Below are positions 1 to 9,246 of a stretch of 64,000 nucleotides of DNA, one piece after another. Source of the stretch: Sphingopyxis sp. L1A2A. GTDB lineage: Bacteria > Pseudomonadota > Alphaproteobacteria > Sphingomonadales > Sphingomonadaceae. The first letter of the stretch is position 1, and each line of letters begins with the position of its first letter. Below the pieces are notes generated by a model that saw nothing but the letters and a program-made list of their open reading frames with translations, was not told the origin of the DNA and searched no databases. The DNA lies in assembly GCF_005502465.1 (NCBI RefSeq), contig NZ_SCOT01000015.1:1-64000 (forward strand). Reading direction: 5' to 3'. The translations under genes and the position numbers were made by a program.

Positions 1-77
1 TTTTTTTAGTGGTACGTCGCCCGCCCACATCAACACGTAAGGAGTCGTCGGCAGAGTCAGATGGTTATAAGAGACAG
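1..77 (+). other. Illumina Nextera adapter left in the assembly
   Basis: Positions 45-77 follow the Nextera read-1 transposase adapter (tcgtcggcag... ending ataagagacag) with one substitution and a local swap. Positions 37-44 read gtaaggag, which is the Nextera i5 index S505. Positions 1-36 are a degraded copy of the P5 flow-cell sequence. This is library-construction sequence, not genome, so real sequence begins at about 78. Confidence 0.95.
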
Positions 78-320
78 CACCAGCCCCGCCCCCGCCATCC
101 AGACCAGCGCGGGCCACCAGAAGGCGGGGGTCAGCGGGCGTAACAGCGCGGTGCGCTGCGACACCAGCCAGCCGATCATCGGCACCATCAACAGGCAGTG
201 CGTAAAGGTCGAGCTATGCCACCAGATGCCCGCCATATCGGCAGCATCGCGCCAGAAGATCGTCACGATCGCCGCTGACAGCAGCGCGAGCCCCCCCAGA
301 TGGCGTTGCCATAACGTCAC
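78..320 (-). CDS. xrtA: Exosortase A, N-terminal fragment cut by the contig end
   Basis: Exosortase A is a polytopic inner-membrane transpeptidase-like enzyme that processes PEP-CTERM proteins. Only the first 81 codons are present. They hold hydrophobic segments and the family-like stretch STFTHCLLMVPMIGWL; the Cys/Arg/His catalytic residues would lie in the missing part. The start is GTG at 318-320, overlapping the stop of the upstream glycosyltransferase as GTGA, so the two are translationally coupled. A reading frame can be followed into the adapter, but its last residues (LSLITI) are adapter-encoded. Identity rests on the transmembrane pattern plus the surrounding exosortase-A locus; the truncation is an assembly end, not a pseudogene. 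Confidence 0.8.
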
Positions 321-1528
321 GTGGACAACCCCAGCAGCTCGCCAAGCGGCGCCAGCCGGGCGTCCCAGCCATAGCGCGCGATCATCTGCGCGCGCGCCGC
401 CTGCCCCATCGCCGCGGCGGCGGTGGGGTCGTCGAACAGCGCACCGACCGCATCGGCCATCGCCGCGGTGCCGTCGGCGACCAGCAGATGCTCGCCGGGG
501 GTCGCATCAATGCCGGTAGCCGCGGCGGCACTCGCCACCACCGGTCGCGCCATCGCCATCGCCTCGAGCAATTTATTCTGCACTCCGCGCGCCAGCAGCA
601 GCGGCGCAACCACAGCATCGGCGGCGGCAAGCCACGGCCGCACATCGGGAACCTCGCCGGTCACGATCACGCCCGGCAGCTTCGCGAGCGCGCGTACCTC
701 ATCGCTCGGCGCCCGCCCGACGATCGCGAAACGCGCCGCCGGGTGCTGCTGACGGATCAGCGGCAGGATGTCGGCAGCGAACCAGCGCACCGCGTCGATG
801 TTGGGCCGATAGTCCATCTGCCCGGTGAATACCGCCAGCGGCCCCGCGCCCGCATCGACCGGGTCGAAGATCAGCGACGGATCGAACCGGTCGGTGTCGA
901 TGCCATTTTCGACCGCGCGCGCCTTGTCGGCGCCCAGCCCGCTGCGACCGCGGAACAGCGTCGCCTCGGCCTCACTGACGAACAGGCTGGCGTCGACGCG
1001 CGCCGCCACCGCGGCCTCATAGGCGCCAAGCACCCGCGCCTCGCGCTGATGCACCCAATGCAGCGGCTGGCGCTGGTCCTGCTCGGCATAGGTCGCAAAT
1101 TTGGCCGAATCGACATCGACAAAATCCATCAGCACCAGCCCGGAAAAATGGCTGCGCAGCGGCAGATATTGCGCCATCTGCCCCGAAAAAGCGACGATAT
1201 GGCTGACATGGCCGTGGCGGATCAGGCCGCCGACATGGCGCGCCAGCGCGGCGCTCCTGAACAGCCGGTTCGATACCGGGTCGCCGGTCAGCACCGCCTG
1301 CGCCAACGCCTGCGGCCGCGACGCCTTGCGCACTTCGATCACCAGGCTCTTGCAAAGCGGCGCCATTTTCGCGCGCGCCGCGGCGGCATCGTCCGCATTG
1401 TCAGCGAGCGCTGCAACATGTACCGGCGCCAGCTTCGCCAGCGCCTCGAACATATGCCAGCTGCGAATCCGGTCGCCGCGGTCGGGCGGCCAAGGTGCGC
1501 GGTGAACGAGGAACAGGATTTCGGGCAT
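317..1528 (-). CDS. Exosortase A-associated glycosyltransferase (TIGR03087 family)
   Basis: A 403-residue GT4/GT-B glycosyltransferase, expected to add sugars to the lipid-linked exopolysaccharide repeat at the cytoplasmic face. The N-terminus shows the family signature FLVHRAPWPPDRGDRIRS, typical of sugar transferases found only in PEP-CTERM/EpsH loci. The C-terminal half has the GT-B donor-binding pattern, including GVQNKLLEAMAMARPVVAS (residues about 310-330). ATG at 1528 is preferred over the GTG one codon upstream because GGAG lies 7 nt before it. It overlaps xrtA by 4 nt. A palindromic repeat separates it from the FemAB-like gene upstream. The sugar specificity cannot be read from sequence. 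Confidence 0.9.
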   Translation of the reverse strand: MPEILFLVHRAPWPPDRGDRIRSWHMFEALAKLAPVHVAALADNADDAAAARAKMAPLCKSLVIEVRKASRPQALAQAVLTGDPVSNRLFRSAALARHVGGLIRHGHVSHIVAFSGQMAQYLPLRSHFSGLVLMDFVDVDSAKFATYAEQDQRQPLHWVHQREARVLGAYEAAVAARVDASLFVSEAEATLFRGRSGLGADKARAVENGIDTDRFDPSLIFDPVDAGAGPLAVFTGQMDYRPNIDAVRWFAADILPLIRQQHPAARFAIVGRAPSDEVRALAKLPGVIVTGEVPDVRPWLAAADAVVAPLLLARGVQNKLLEAMAMARPVVASAAAATGIDATPGEHLLVADGTAAMADAVGALFDDPTAAAAMGQAARAQMIARYGWDARLAPLGELLGLST

Positions 1529-1540
1529 CACCGCTCTCCG

Positions 1541-1608
1541 TCATTGCGAGCGAAGCGAAGCAATCCAGAGCGACGCCACTCTGGATTGCTTCGCTTCGCT
1601 CGCAATGA
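1541..1608. repeat. Palindromic intergenic repeat, family A
   Basis: Perfect 30-bp arms (1541-1570 and 1579-1608) around an 8-bp centre; the arms begin tcattgcgagcgaagcgaag. Related copies lie at 20070-20165 and 34741-34834. It sits between two co-oriented exopolysaccharide genes, so any transcript would form a long hairpin just before the glycosyltransferase ribosome binding site. Confidence 0.9.
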
Positions 1609-1632
1609 CGATGGGACTGGTAACAACCGCCT

Positions 1633-2700
1633 CTACCCCAATCCGCGCGCGATCAGCGGCCCGATCCGGTTCGCCGCCCACAGCGGCAGCTTTTTCCACA
1701 GATCGACCTGCAGCCGATATTTGGCGCTGTTCGGATTGGTATCGCGCGGCGCCTCGCCCGGCGCCAGCCAGCGCGCATAGACGAGCGGCTGCGGCTCGAA
1801 GCCCCAATTCTTCTTATAGGAGAACGGTCCCGTACCGACCTTCGACCGGCCGAAATCGAACCGCGTGCAACCCTTCGCCCGCGCATGGCGCATCAGCGCA
1901 AAGTACATCAGCTCGTTGGCGCGCAGCCGCCGCGCGTCGGCGATCCCGCCGCCCCAATAGGGCATCACGGTGCCGCGCCAAGTGAGGCTGAGTACGCTCG
2001 CGACCGCGCGTCCGTCCTGCCGCACGGTCAATATGTCGGCATCGTCGCCGAACGCATCGAGCGCCGCATCGAACAGCGCCTTGGGGAAAACCGGCGTCCC
2101 GAGATTGCGGACGCTGGTCGCATAGACATGATAATGATCGCGCCGCTCGCCCGCATCACGCCCGGTGGTCACGGTCAATCCGCTTTCCAGCACCTTGCGA
2201 ACTTCGGCGCGCTGCTTGCGCGGGATCGCGAGCAGTTCGGCGTCGTCGTCGCTGGCAAGGTCGCGCACAAAACCGGCGTAAACCCCCTCCTCGCCGCGCC
2301 AGCCATCGCCTTCGGGCTGCGGACCGCCGCGCAGTTCGACCGACGCGACGCCGAGCGATTTCGCCATGGCGGCGGCGCCTTCAGCGAGCATGGCCGCGAC
2401 CGCCGGATCATCCGCCAGGATGCCGCCATCGACGGCAAAACCGCTGCCGACCAGCGCCTGCCCGAACAACGGTGAGCGGACATGGTGGAGCGGCAGCAGC
2501 CCGGTCAGCGCCCCGTCCGCATCGCGCGCGGTGACCAGATGGCAAAGATGCCCGGTCGCTTGGGTGATCGCCTCGCACCAGGCGCGGCTATGGAATGGCG
2601 TCGCGTGCGGGTGCGCCGCGACATAGGCGTCCCATGCCGCCGCGTCGGACAGCGGCGCGCCGGAAAAGCTATCCCTCATCGGACGCGTCGGCGCATTCAC
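1633..2700 (-). CDS. FemAB-like protein of the exosortase A system (TIGR03019 family)
   Basis: A 355-residue GNAT-fold protein related to FemAB aminoacyl transferases, a family that co-occurs with exosortase and is presumed to modify cell-surface or exopolysaccharide components. The C-terminal half carries the family pattern around RANELMYFALMRHARAKG (about residues 265-282) followed by FDFGRSKVGTGPFSYKKNWG. The GTG start at 2698-2700 overlaps the TGA of the upstream deacetylase (GTGA); a longer frame to 2766 would overlap that gene by 70 nt and is less likely. ATG at 2679 is an alternative. The acceptor and donor are unknown. Confidence 0.85.
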   Translation of the reverse strand: MNAPTRPMRDSFSGAPLSDAAAWDAYVAAHPHATPFHSRAWCEAITQATGHLCHLVTARDADGALTGLLPLHHVRSPLFGQALVGSGFAVDGGILADDPAVAAMLAEGAAAMAKSLGVASVELRGGPQPEGDGWRGEEGVYAGFVRDLASDDDAELLAIPRKQRAEVRKVLESGLTVTTGRDAGERRDHYHVYATSVRNLGTPVFPKALFDAALDAFGDDADILTVRQDGRAVASVLSLTWRGTVMPYWGGGIADARRLRANELMYFALMRHARAKGCTRFDFGRSKVGTGPFSYKKNWGFEPQPLVYARWLAPGEAPRDTNPNSAKYRLQVDLWKKLPLWAANRIGPLIARGLG

Positions 2701-3557
2701 GCCGCGGTGCGCCACGGCTGCGCGCGCTGCTGCTGCGCCGGCAGCAAGGCGTCGGCGCGGGTCCATTCAAAATCGGCGAGCAGCTTCTTCAGCTTGCCCG
2801 CCATGGCCGCCAGGCCGCTGTAATGGCGTATTTTCGATTTGATCGGCGCTTCGGCAACACGCGGCTGGCCGGGGTCGATCTCCCACGGGTGGAAATACAG
2901 GATCGCCGGATGCCCTTCTTCGTTCATCCGCGCGATCGCCCAGCGCGTAAAGCCATAGGGCAGCATCCGCATAAAGCCGCCGCCGCCCGCCGCCAGCGTC
3001 CGTCCGGCAAAGCGGGCCGTCGTCACCGGCCATTCGACCAATTCGCTGTCGGGCAACGGCCGCCAGGCATGGCGCGGGCTTTGCGGCCAGCCATAATGGT
3101 CGTGGACCACCGGCGCGACGCTCGACGAATAGGCATAGCCCTGTTCGGCGAGCACCACATGCGCCCATGGCGTGCGCGTATCGACCGAAAAGCTGGGCGC
3201 GCGATAGCCGCGCACCGCGACCCCGCCCAGATCCTGCAGGATCGCCTGCGTCTTTTTGAGGTCCGCGGCGAATTCATCGGCGGTCAGGTTGAACACGCGC
3301 TGATGGTCATAGCCGTGGCTGGCCAGTTCGTGCCCCGCCGCGACGATGCGCTTGATCAATGCCGGATAGCGTTCGGCAACCCAGCCGAGGGTGAAGAAGG
3401 TGCCGGTCGCGCCCGCATCGGCAAAAATCTGCAGCACCGCGTCACAATTTGCCTCGACCCGGCATTCGAGGTTCGGCCAGTCGGCGCGGTCGATCGTGCG
3501 CTCAAAGGCGCCGACCTGGAACCAGTCCTCGACATCGACCGACAGGCCGTTCTGCAT
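2697..3557 (-). CDS. Polysaccharide deacetylase, exosortase A locus type (TIGR03006 family)
   Basis: A 286-residue NodB-family carbohydrate esterase predicted to remove N-acetyl groups from exopolysaccharide. It opens with LSVDVEDWFQV, the first metal-binding Asp motif of the PEP-CTERM subfamily, then GTFFTLGWVAERYP and the histidine metal motif HELASHGYDHQ (about residues 91-101). The ending includes ILYFHPWEIDPGQP, another family signature. No signal peptide is visible, as usual for this subfamily. ATG at 3557 has AGGTGAG 5 nt upstream. It is followed directly, with a 4-nt overlap, by the FemAB-like gene. Confidence 0.92.
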   Translation of the reverse strand: MQNGLSVDVEDWFQVGAFERTIDRADWPNLECRVEANCDAVLQIFADAGATGTFFTLGWVAERYPALIKRIVAAGHELASHGYDHQRVFNLTADEFAADLKKTQAILQDLGGVAVRGYRAPSFSVDTRTPWAHVVLAEQGYAYSSSVAPVVHDHYGWPQSPRHAWRPLPDSELVEWPVTTARFAGRTLAAGGGGFMRMLPYGFTRWAIARMNEEGHPAILYFHPWEIDPGQPRVAEAPIKSKIRHYSGLAAMAGKLKKLLADFEWTRADALLPAQQQRAQPWRTAA

Positions 3558-3602
3558 CTTTTCTCACCTTCATCGACCGGATAGCCGATTTCGCGTCCGC
3601 TG

Positions 3603-4874
3603 TCAGGCTGCCCAGGTCCGCGACGTGGCCGGGTTCGGCGCATTCGCGGGATCGCGCTCGACCCATTCGATCAGCAGGTCGAGCACGCGGCGCAGCGCGG
3701 CGTCCTGTTCGACCAGCCGCGTTTCGAGCGAGGCGATCTGCGCTTCGAGCGCGGCGAGATGTTCGGGATCGATCGCAGGTGCTGCCGGGGTGTCCACCAC
3801 CGCGGCGGGCATCAGTTCCAACAGCTCGTCGGCGGTCGGATCGGGCGGGGTCAGCGTCACGACCGGCGCCGGTTCGTCGGGGACGGCAAACGGGCCGCGG
3901 CCATCGGCGACCGGCGCGGCGGCGCGCTGCGGCCATTCGAGCGCGGTTTCGTTGGCGGGGGTCGGCGCGGCGAAGGGTGCCGGCGTCGGCGCAACCGCGG
4001 CGGCGGCGGCGGCAACCACCTCCTCGACCGGCAGCGGCGCCAGCGTCGACGCATCGATGCCGCGATCGGCCTCGATCTCGGCGACCACCGAGCGGACATT
4101 CTGCGCCGTGATCCGGTGCATCTGTTCGACCGCGCCATAGAGCAACAGGCGGCTGACCAGCACGTTCAGCTTGCGTGGCACGCCCTCGCTATAATCAAAG
4201 ATTTCCTCGAACGCGTCGGGGCTGAAGCTGGGGTTGCCCGTCCAGCCGACCTTGCCAAGGCGGTGAAGAATATAAGGCTCGACCTCCTCGGGCTCCATCG
4301 GGTCCAGGTGATGCGTCGCAATTACCCGCTGGCGCAATTGCTCCAGCGTCGGCGAATGGAACAGGGTCTGGCGAAATTCGGGCTGGCCGAGCAGGAAAAT
4401 CTGCAGCAGCGAATGGCCGCCAAGCTGGAAGTTCGACAGCATCCGCAGCTCTTCGAGCGCCGAGATCGCCAGATTCTGCCCTTCGTCGACGATCAGCAGC
4501 GTCCGTTTTCCGGCGCGCGCCTGTTCGCGCAGATACTGCTCCATCGACCGCAGCAGTTCGGCCTTGCTTTGCTCTTCCCACTCGATGCCGAACTGTTCGG
4601 CGACCAGGCGCAGCAGATCGTCGCCCTCGACCTGCGTCGACACCAGCTTGACCGCGGTCAGGCGGTTGGGGTCGATGGTGTTCATCAGATGGCCGACCAG
4701 CGTCGTCTTGCCCGCGCCGACGTCGCCGGTGATGACGATAAAGCCCTCGCCCTGCGCCAGGCCATAGCCCAGATAGGACATCGCCTTGCGGTGGGTGCCG
4801 CTTTCAAAATAGAAATGCGGGTCTGGCGTCAGCTGAAACGGACGCCCGGTGAAACCATAGAACTGATCGTACAT
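3603..4874 (-). CDS. Exosortase A-associated ExeA-like ATPase (TIGR03015 family)
   Basis: A 423-residue AAA ATPase of the ExeA/GspA type found in PEP-CTERM loci. It starts MYDQFYGFTGRPFQLTPDP; Walker A is GDVGAGKT (about residues 50-57) and Walker B is LLIVDEGQNL (about 120-130). The last 140 residues are Ala/Pro/Val-rich and probably disordered, ending in a short coiled segment. I chose ATG 4874 because family members begin at this motif, although the frame stays open to 4964. It lies between the outer-membrane protein gene and the deacetylase and may power assembly or secretion of the polysaccharide; that role is inferred. Confidence 0.9.
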   Translation of the reverse strand: MYDQFYGFTGRPFQLTPDPHFYFESGTHRKAMSYLGYGLAQGEGFIVITGDVGAGKTTLVGHLMNTIDPNRLTAVKLVSTQVEGDDLLRLVAEQFGIEWEEQSKAELLRSMEQYLREQARAGKRTLLIVDEGQNLAISALEELRMLSNFQLGGHSLLQIFLLGQPEFRQTLFHSPTLEQLRQRVIATHHLDPMEPEEVEPYILHRLGKVGWTGNPSFSPDAFEEIFDYSEGVPRKLNVLVSRLLLYGAVEQMHRITAQNVRSVVAEIEADRGIDASTLAPLPVEEVVAAAAAAVAPTPAPFAAPTPANETALEWPQRAAAPVADGRGPFAVPDEPAPVVTLTPPDPTADELLELMPAAVVDTPAAPAIDPEHLAALEAQIASLETRLVEQDAALRRVLDLLIEWVERDPANAPNPATSRTWAA

Positions 4875-4896
4875 CGCTGTTATTCCCGTTGCTTGG

Positions 4897-6612
4897 TCAG
4901 AAGTTGTAACGCAGTCCCACCAAAGCTGAACCAATAAGCTGGCTGTTGAAGCCGTCCTGATCAAAGGCGTTGAGGCTGGCCGCCGCGGTGCCGGTCAGCC
5001 CGCGCCAGAAGCGCCGCGCATAGGCCGCCGACAGCCCCGCCGACTGGACATCCCCCGCCCCCGGTGCCCCATTGTCGAAATAATTGACATACCCCGAAAG
5101 GCTGAGGTCCGAATCGACGTCGAGCTGGCGCCCCGCCGACAGGAACAGATAATAGCTTTCGTCCTTGATCCCGTTCAGGCTGGCGATCGGCGACAGCAGC
5201 GGCGCCAGCAGCTTGCGCTGGTCATAACCGATCCCGACGCCATAGCTCCAGCCCGCAAAGCGCGAGGCGATCGTCGCTTGGACCCCGCGGCTGCGATATT
5301 GCGCCGAGGTCGCGTTGCCGAGTTGGTTGCTCAGGCACCCGCCGCCCTCCTGCCCGAACACGCACGGGTTGATATTGCCGCCAATCGGGTTGCGCGTCGG
5401 GTCGAACTGCGTCGGCAGCGCCGCCAGCCCGCCCGACAGCCCGCGGCCCAGGCTCGACAGCCCGTCATAAACGCCGACCTGGATCGTCGTCGCATGGTCG
5501 GCGCGATAGGCAAAGCTGCCGGTATAGATGGTGTCGCCATAACGGCGGCCGACGCGCGCCGTCGCCGAAGTACGGCGGCTCGGCTGCCACATCACCCCGG
5601 CGTCCCAGATCAGCCCGTCGGTGTCGAACGACAGCTGGCGCGGGGTCGATTTATCAGTGATGAAGCGACCGTTCGCGTCGCGGACGGGTACGCCGTTCGC
5701 ATCAACCACCGGATCGCGCTGGCCGATTTCGATATCCTCATAGCCAACGCCGCCCAGCAGCGCGACAGTCGGCCCGATCGGCATCGTCACGTCGGCGCGG
5801 GCATATTTGCCCTCGAACCTTTGGTCGAGCTGGCTCGCATCCTCGCGCTCATAACCGCCCGACAGCTGCCAACCGAACGGCAGGTCGCCCGGCCGCGCCC
5901 CGACGCTGGCCCATGCGACATGGTTGGTCGAGCTGTCGAAAATATCCTGCGGCTGGCTGCCGGGCGCCAGGATCGCCGGCTCGTCGACATCGACCTTGGT
6001 ATAGCCAAAGCGATAGCCGGCGCCGACATCAAGCCCGCCGATGCGGCGCGCAAAAGTCGGCCCGGCGTAAACCGAGTAGAGGTTCGCGACATTGCTGGCG
6101 TCGCCAATGAACAGGCCGCTATCGGCACCCTGGCCGTCGGCGCGGGTGCGGGTGGCGAGCGCGCCGCCCTCCAGATTAAGCCCGCGCGCCACCTCGATCC
6201 GGCCGCGCGCCAGCCCGCTGATCGTGTCCGAATCGCCGCTGTCGCCGCCCCAGCCGAAACGATGTTCATAACGCAGCGTCGCCGCCAGTTCGGCGCGGTT
6301 GGTGACGATCGCGGCATCGATGCCGACCGCGACATTGGTATAGGTCAGGACGTCGCCGCCGTTCTTCAGATCGGCGGTGAGCACCTGGCCGACCTCCAGA
6401 TAGGGGCTGACATCGACCTGGCGCTGGCTGCGGCGCGCTTCGGCGCGCTTTGCCGAACGGCCCGGTTCGGATGCCGGGGCACTGGTTGACGGCGCATCGC
6501 CGCCGCTCGATCCCGGATCGCCCGAAAATTGGGCCTGCGCGCCCGTCGCGGTTCCGGCGAGCAGCAACGCGGCGAGCGCGCTCGCCGGTCGCAAGATTGT
6601 GGTGGTGCGCAT
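4897..6612 (-). CDS. Exosortase A-associated outer-membrane barrel protein (TIGR03016 family)
   Basis: A 571-residue exported protein: a signal peptide (about residues 1-29, ending GTATGAQAQ) is followed by a low-complexity Ser/Pro segment and then long runs of alternating polar/aromatic beta strands. It ends in ...ALVGLRYNF with C-terminal Phe, the BAM-recognised signature of outer-membrane barrels. Proteins of this size and position in PEP-CTERM loci are the TIGR03016 group, presumed to form the outer-membrane part of polysaccharide export. The ATG at 6612 shares one base with the stop of the tyrosine kinase gene (TGATG), so translation is coupled. The frame extends to 6702, but the signal peptide fixes the start. 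Confidence 0.82.
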   Translation of the reverse strand: MRTTTILRPASALAALLLAGTATGAQAQFSGDPGSSGGDAPSTSAPASEPGRSAKRAEARRSQRQVDVSPYLEVGQVLTADLKNGGDVLTYTNVAVGIDAAIVTNRAELAATLRYEHRFGWGGDSGDSDTISGLARGRIEVARGLNLEGGALATRTRADGQGADSGLFIGDASNVANLYSVYAGPTFARRIGGLDVGAGYRFGYTKVDVDEPAILAPGSQPQDIFDSSTNHVAWASVGARPGDLPFGWQLSGGYEREDASQLDQRFEGKYARADVTMPIGPTVALLGGVGYEDIEIGQRDPVVDANGVPVRDANGRFITDKSTPRQLSFDTDGLIWDAGVMWQPSRRTSATARVGRRYGDTIYTGSFAYRADHATTIQVGVYDGLSSLGRGLSGGLAALPTQFDPTRNPIGGNINPCVFGQEGGGCLSNQLGNATSAQYRSRGVQATIASRFAGWSYGVGIGYDQRKLLAPLLSPIASLNGIKDESYYLFLSAGRQLDVDSDLSLSGYVNYFDNGAPGAGDVQSAGLSAAYARRFWRGLTGTAAASLNAFDQDGFNSQLIGSALVGLRYNF

Positions 6613-7634
6613 CACGCGCCTCCCTGTCCGTAATAGGTGCCGAAGCGGCGGCCGCCCGGCGAATATTTCACCCCGTTGAGGAGCAGCTGGATATGCGGAC
6701 ACGCGCCCATCAGGCCGATCGCGTCGCGCAGCGCAGATTCCAGTGTTTCGTCGGCGCGCACGACCATGATCGTCTGCCCGACATGCCCGGCCAAAACGGC
6801 AGCAGGCGACGCCGCCAGCACCGGCGGCGAATCGATGATCAGGATGCGGCCCGGCACGCCCTGCTCAAGCTGCGCGAGCAGCGTCTCGGTCCGCGCCGAA
6901 GCGAGGAGTTCGGTGTCGTGCATATGGCCGGTGCCCGCGGGCATGACCTTCAGCCCCGGAATATCGGTCTGGATCAGGCAATCGCCAAGCGGCAGGTGCG
7001 GATCGGCAAGCGCGTCCATCAGGCCGGGCCCGTCGTCCAGCCCCAGCGTTTCGAGCACGCTCGGCTTGGCGATATCGGCGTCGATCAGCAGCACGTCATG
7101 ATCGGCCTCGACCGCCAGGCTGAGCGCCAGGTTGACGGCAGAGAAGGTCTTGCCTTCGCCCGGATTGGCCGATGCGATCAGCACGCGGTGCCCGCGCGGC
7201 AGGATCGGACGATTGCCGACGCCGCCGAAATTGCGGATCAGTTCGCGCTTCACAATCCGATATTCTTCGGAAATGCCGGTGACCGGGGTGCCGGGCACGA
7301 TCATCCCGCGCGCTGCGAGCCGCGCCCGCTCGATGGTGCCCTGACGCGCCGGGACGACCGCAGGCGCCGCCTTGGCAACGTCCTTGCGCGGCGAAGGCTT
7401 TGGCGTCGGCGCGGTTTCGACAACCGGTGCGGCCTCCACGACCGGATCCAGGATTTCGGCGTGCGGCGCTTCGATTATCGGTTCAGCCTTGGCCCGCCGC
7501 GCCTTTTTGGGCGGTTCGGGGGGCAGGTTCGATACGTCGATCGTCGGCGCATTGGCGGCGGGATCGAGGCCGAACATATCGGCCGCGCGTTCGAGGAGCG
7601 AGGGCGGGCGCTTGACTTTGCGTTGGTCGTTCAT
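6612..7634 (-). CDS. Exosortase A-associated tyrosine autokinase (TIGR03018 family)
   Basis: A BY-kinase-like protein of about 340 residues controlling exopolysaccharide polymerisation together with the chain-length protein upstream. It has a basic N-terminus, a Pro/Ala-rich linker (about residues 45-110), Walker A ANPGEGKT near 160, Walker A' LLIDADIAKP near 190, and a short tyrosine-containing tail (RRFGTYYGQ). Start: ATG 7634 has GGGGGA 7 nt upstream; a GTG at 7652, overlapping the upstream stop as GTGA, would add six residues and cannot be excluded. It lacks the transmembrane part found in Wzc, which here is a separate protein. Confidence 0.88.
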   Translation of the reverse strand: MNDQRKVKRPPSLLERAADMFGLDPAANAPTIDVSNLPPEPPKKARRAKAEPIIEAPHAEILDPVVEAAPVVETAPTPKPSPRKDVAKAAPAVVPARQGTIERARLAARGMIVPGTPVTGISEEYRIVKRELIRNFGGVGNRPILPRGHRVLIASANPGEGKTFSAVNLALSLAVEADHDVLLIDADIAKPSVLETLGLDDGPGLMDALADPHLPLGDCLIQTDIPGLKVMPAGTGHMHDTELLASARTETLLAQLEQGVPGRILIIDSPPVLAASPAAVLAGHVGQTIMVVRADETLESALRDAIGLMGACPHIQLLLNGVKYSPGGRRFGTYYGQGGA

Positions 7635-7648
7635 GTCATCGTCCCCCG

Positions 7649-9196
7649 TCACGCAACCATGCCGCGCTGGATGAATTCGGCGACCAGCAACAGGGCGTAG
7701 AGGCCAACCAGCGCGCCACCGCCGCTCGCCAGCCAGACGAGCCGCTTGCGCCGTTCGACATGGCGTTCGGGGGTCACCACTTCAGTGATCGATCCGATCA
7801 CCGGCAAGCCGCTGGCGCGCTCCAGCTTGCCCGCGGTCGCATAGCTGGTGCGAACCTGGCCAAGGCCAAAGGCGACACCGACGCCGCCGCCGATCCCGGC
7901 GAGCAGGACCAGGGTCAGGAACAGCGGCCGGTTGGGTGCCGCAGGGCTGGTCGGCTTCGATGGCGGATCGAGCAGCTCGATCTTGATCGCGTCGGTTTCG
8001 GTCTGCACGTCGCCGCGCATCCGCACCTGTTCCCGCTGGCCGAGCAGCTTGTCATATTGCGCCTTGAACGCGGTATATTCGCCGTTGATCCGGTCATATT
8101 CGGCGGCGATGCCGGGGTTCTGAATCTGTTGGCTGGTGATCCGCGCGATGTCGCCGCTAAGCTGCGCCTTGCGCGCATTCAGCGCACTGACCGTCGCCTG
8201 CCGTTCGGCGCGCATCCCGGCGAGCGAGGCATAGGCCGGGTTCTGCGAATTGCCGGCGCCACCGCCGCCCGTGCCTTCGCGGTCGGCCATGGCCTTCAGC
8301 GATGCAATCTGGCTTTTCAGCGCCATGACGTCAGGGTGCGCGTCGGTCAGCCCGCGGGCGCGCATCGACGACAATTCATTCTGCGCCCCGGCCAGCTGCT
8401 GCCGCGCGACGCCGCCGCCGACGCTGCCCATGCCGGGGACATTGATCGTCGCGGGGGTCGAGGCAAGCTGGCCGTTGGCGGCCGCCAGTTGGGCCTGCGC
8501 CGCCACCAGCTGCGAATCGATCTGGCCGAGTTCGGCGCGCGCCGCCTCGACCCGCTGCGCCGGCGATCCGGCGCCGCCGGGGATCAGGCCGATATTCTGC
8601 GCCTCGAACGTCGCGCGGCGGGCTTCGACTTCGCGCAGCGCCTTTTCGCGGTCGGCGATCTGCGAATCGAGGAATTTCAATCCCTCGCGGGCGTTCATCC
8701 GGCCACCACGCAGTTGATCGTCGCGGAACACGGTGATCAGGCTGTCGAGCACCCCGGACGCCAGCTTGGCATTGTCGGCGTCCGACAGGCTGCCGACCCC
8801 GACCGCCGAGGTGATTTCAAAAATATTGTCCTGCTGCGGGATGACCTTGATGCTCTTTTGCAGCATCGCGACCGCGCCGGCCTTTTCGCGCTCGCCCGCC
8901 CCGGCGGGCAGCAGGCCGGTGGTCGCCGCAACCTTTTCCAGATTGCGCGCGCTGGTCAGCGTTTCGCGGATCTGGTCGATCTGCTGGCGCCCGCCATAGG
9001 AACCGCCCTGGGCGTCGTCGGGCAGGATTTCGTTGACGTCGACCAGCAATCGGGCGCGCGAGTCATAGCGGTTGGGGATCGACGCAATCGCCAGCCAGCC
9101 GAGGATGCAGATTCCCCACGCCACCGCCAGCACGAGCCACCGGCGCGTCCAGACGCTGTGCAGCGCCACCCGGAATTCGTCGTAAAGGCTGTTCAT
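7649..9196 (-). CDS. Exosortase A-associated chain-length determinant protein (TIGR03007 family)
   Basis: A 515-residue Wzz/Wzc-type polysaccharide co-polymerase of the inner membrane. A transmembrane helix lies at about residues 19-38 (LVLAVAWGICILGWLAIA), then a long periplasmic region rich in Ala/Gln coiled coil (about 160-400), then two hydrophobic segments near the C-terminus (about 425-447 and 485-505). It regulates chain length and works with the cytoplasmic kinase encoded immediately downstream. The start ATG 9196 is 50 nt from the export gene, so the two are probably one operon. Confidence 0.88.
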   Translation of the reverse strand: MNSLYDEFRVALHSVWTRRWLVLAVAWGICILGWLAIASIPNRYDSRARLLVDVNEILPDDAQGGSYGGRQQIDQIRETLTSARNLEKVAATTGLLPAGAGEREKAGAVAMLQKSIKVIPQQDNIFEITSAVGVGSLSDADNAKLASGVLDSLITVFRDDQLRGGRMNAREGLKFLDSQIADREKALREVEARRATFEAQNIGLIPGGAGSPAQRVEAARAELGQIDSQLVAAQAQLAAANGQLASTPATINVPGMGSVGGGVARQQLAGAQNELSSMRARGLTDAHPDVMALKSQIASLKAMADREGTGGGGAGNSQNPAYASLAGMRAERQATVSALNARKAQLSGDIARITSQQIQNPGIAAEYDRINGEYTAFKAQYDKLLGQREQVRMRGDVQTETDAIKIELLDPPSKPTSPAAPNRPLFLTLVLLAGIGGGVGVAFGLGQVRTSYATAGKLERASGLPVIGSITEVVTPERHVERRKRLVWLASGGGALVGLYALLLVAEFIQRGMVA

Positions 9197-9246
9197 CGGT
9201 TGCGATCAATCCTTGGGAGATGGGTTTAACGGGCGGTCGGTCTGGG

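Noticed and set aside
78-320. Exosortase pseudogene or natural truncation
   Set aside because: The tail is adapter sequence, so the truncation is an assembly edge, not a biological change.
3759-4937. A 392-residue plus-strand frame opposite the ExeA-like ATPase
   Set aside because: The minus strand encodes clear Walker motifs; the plus frame is composition-driven.
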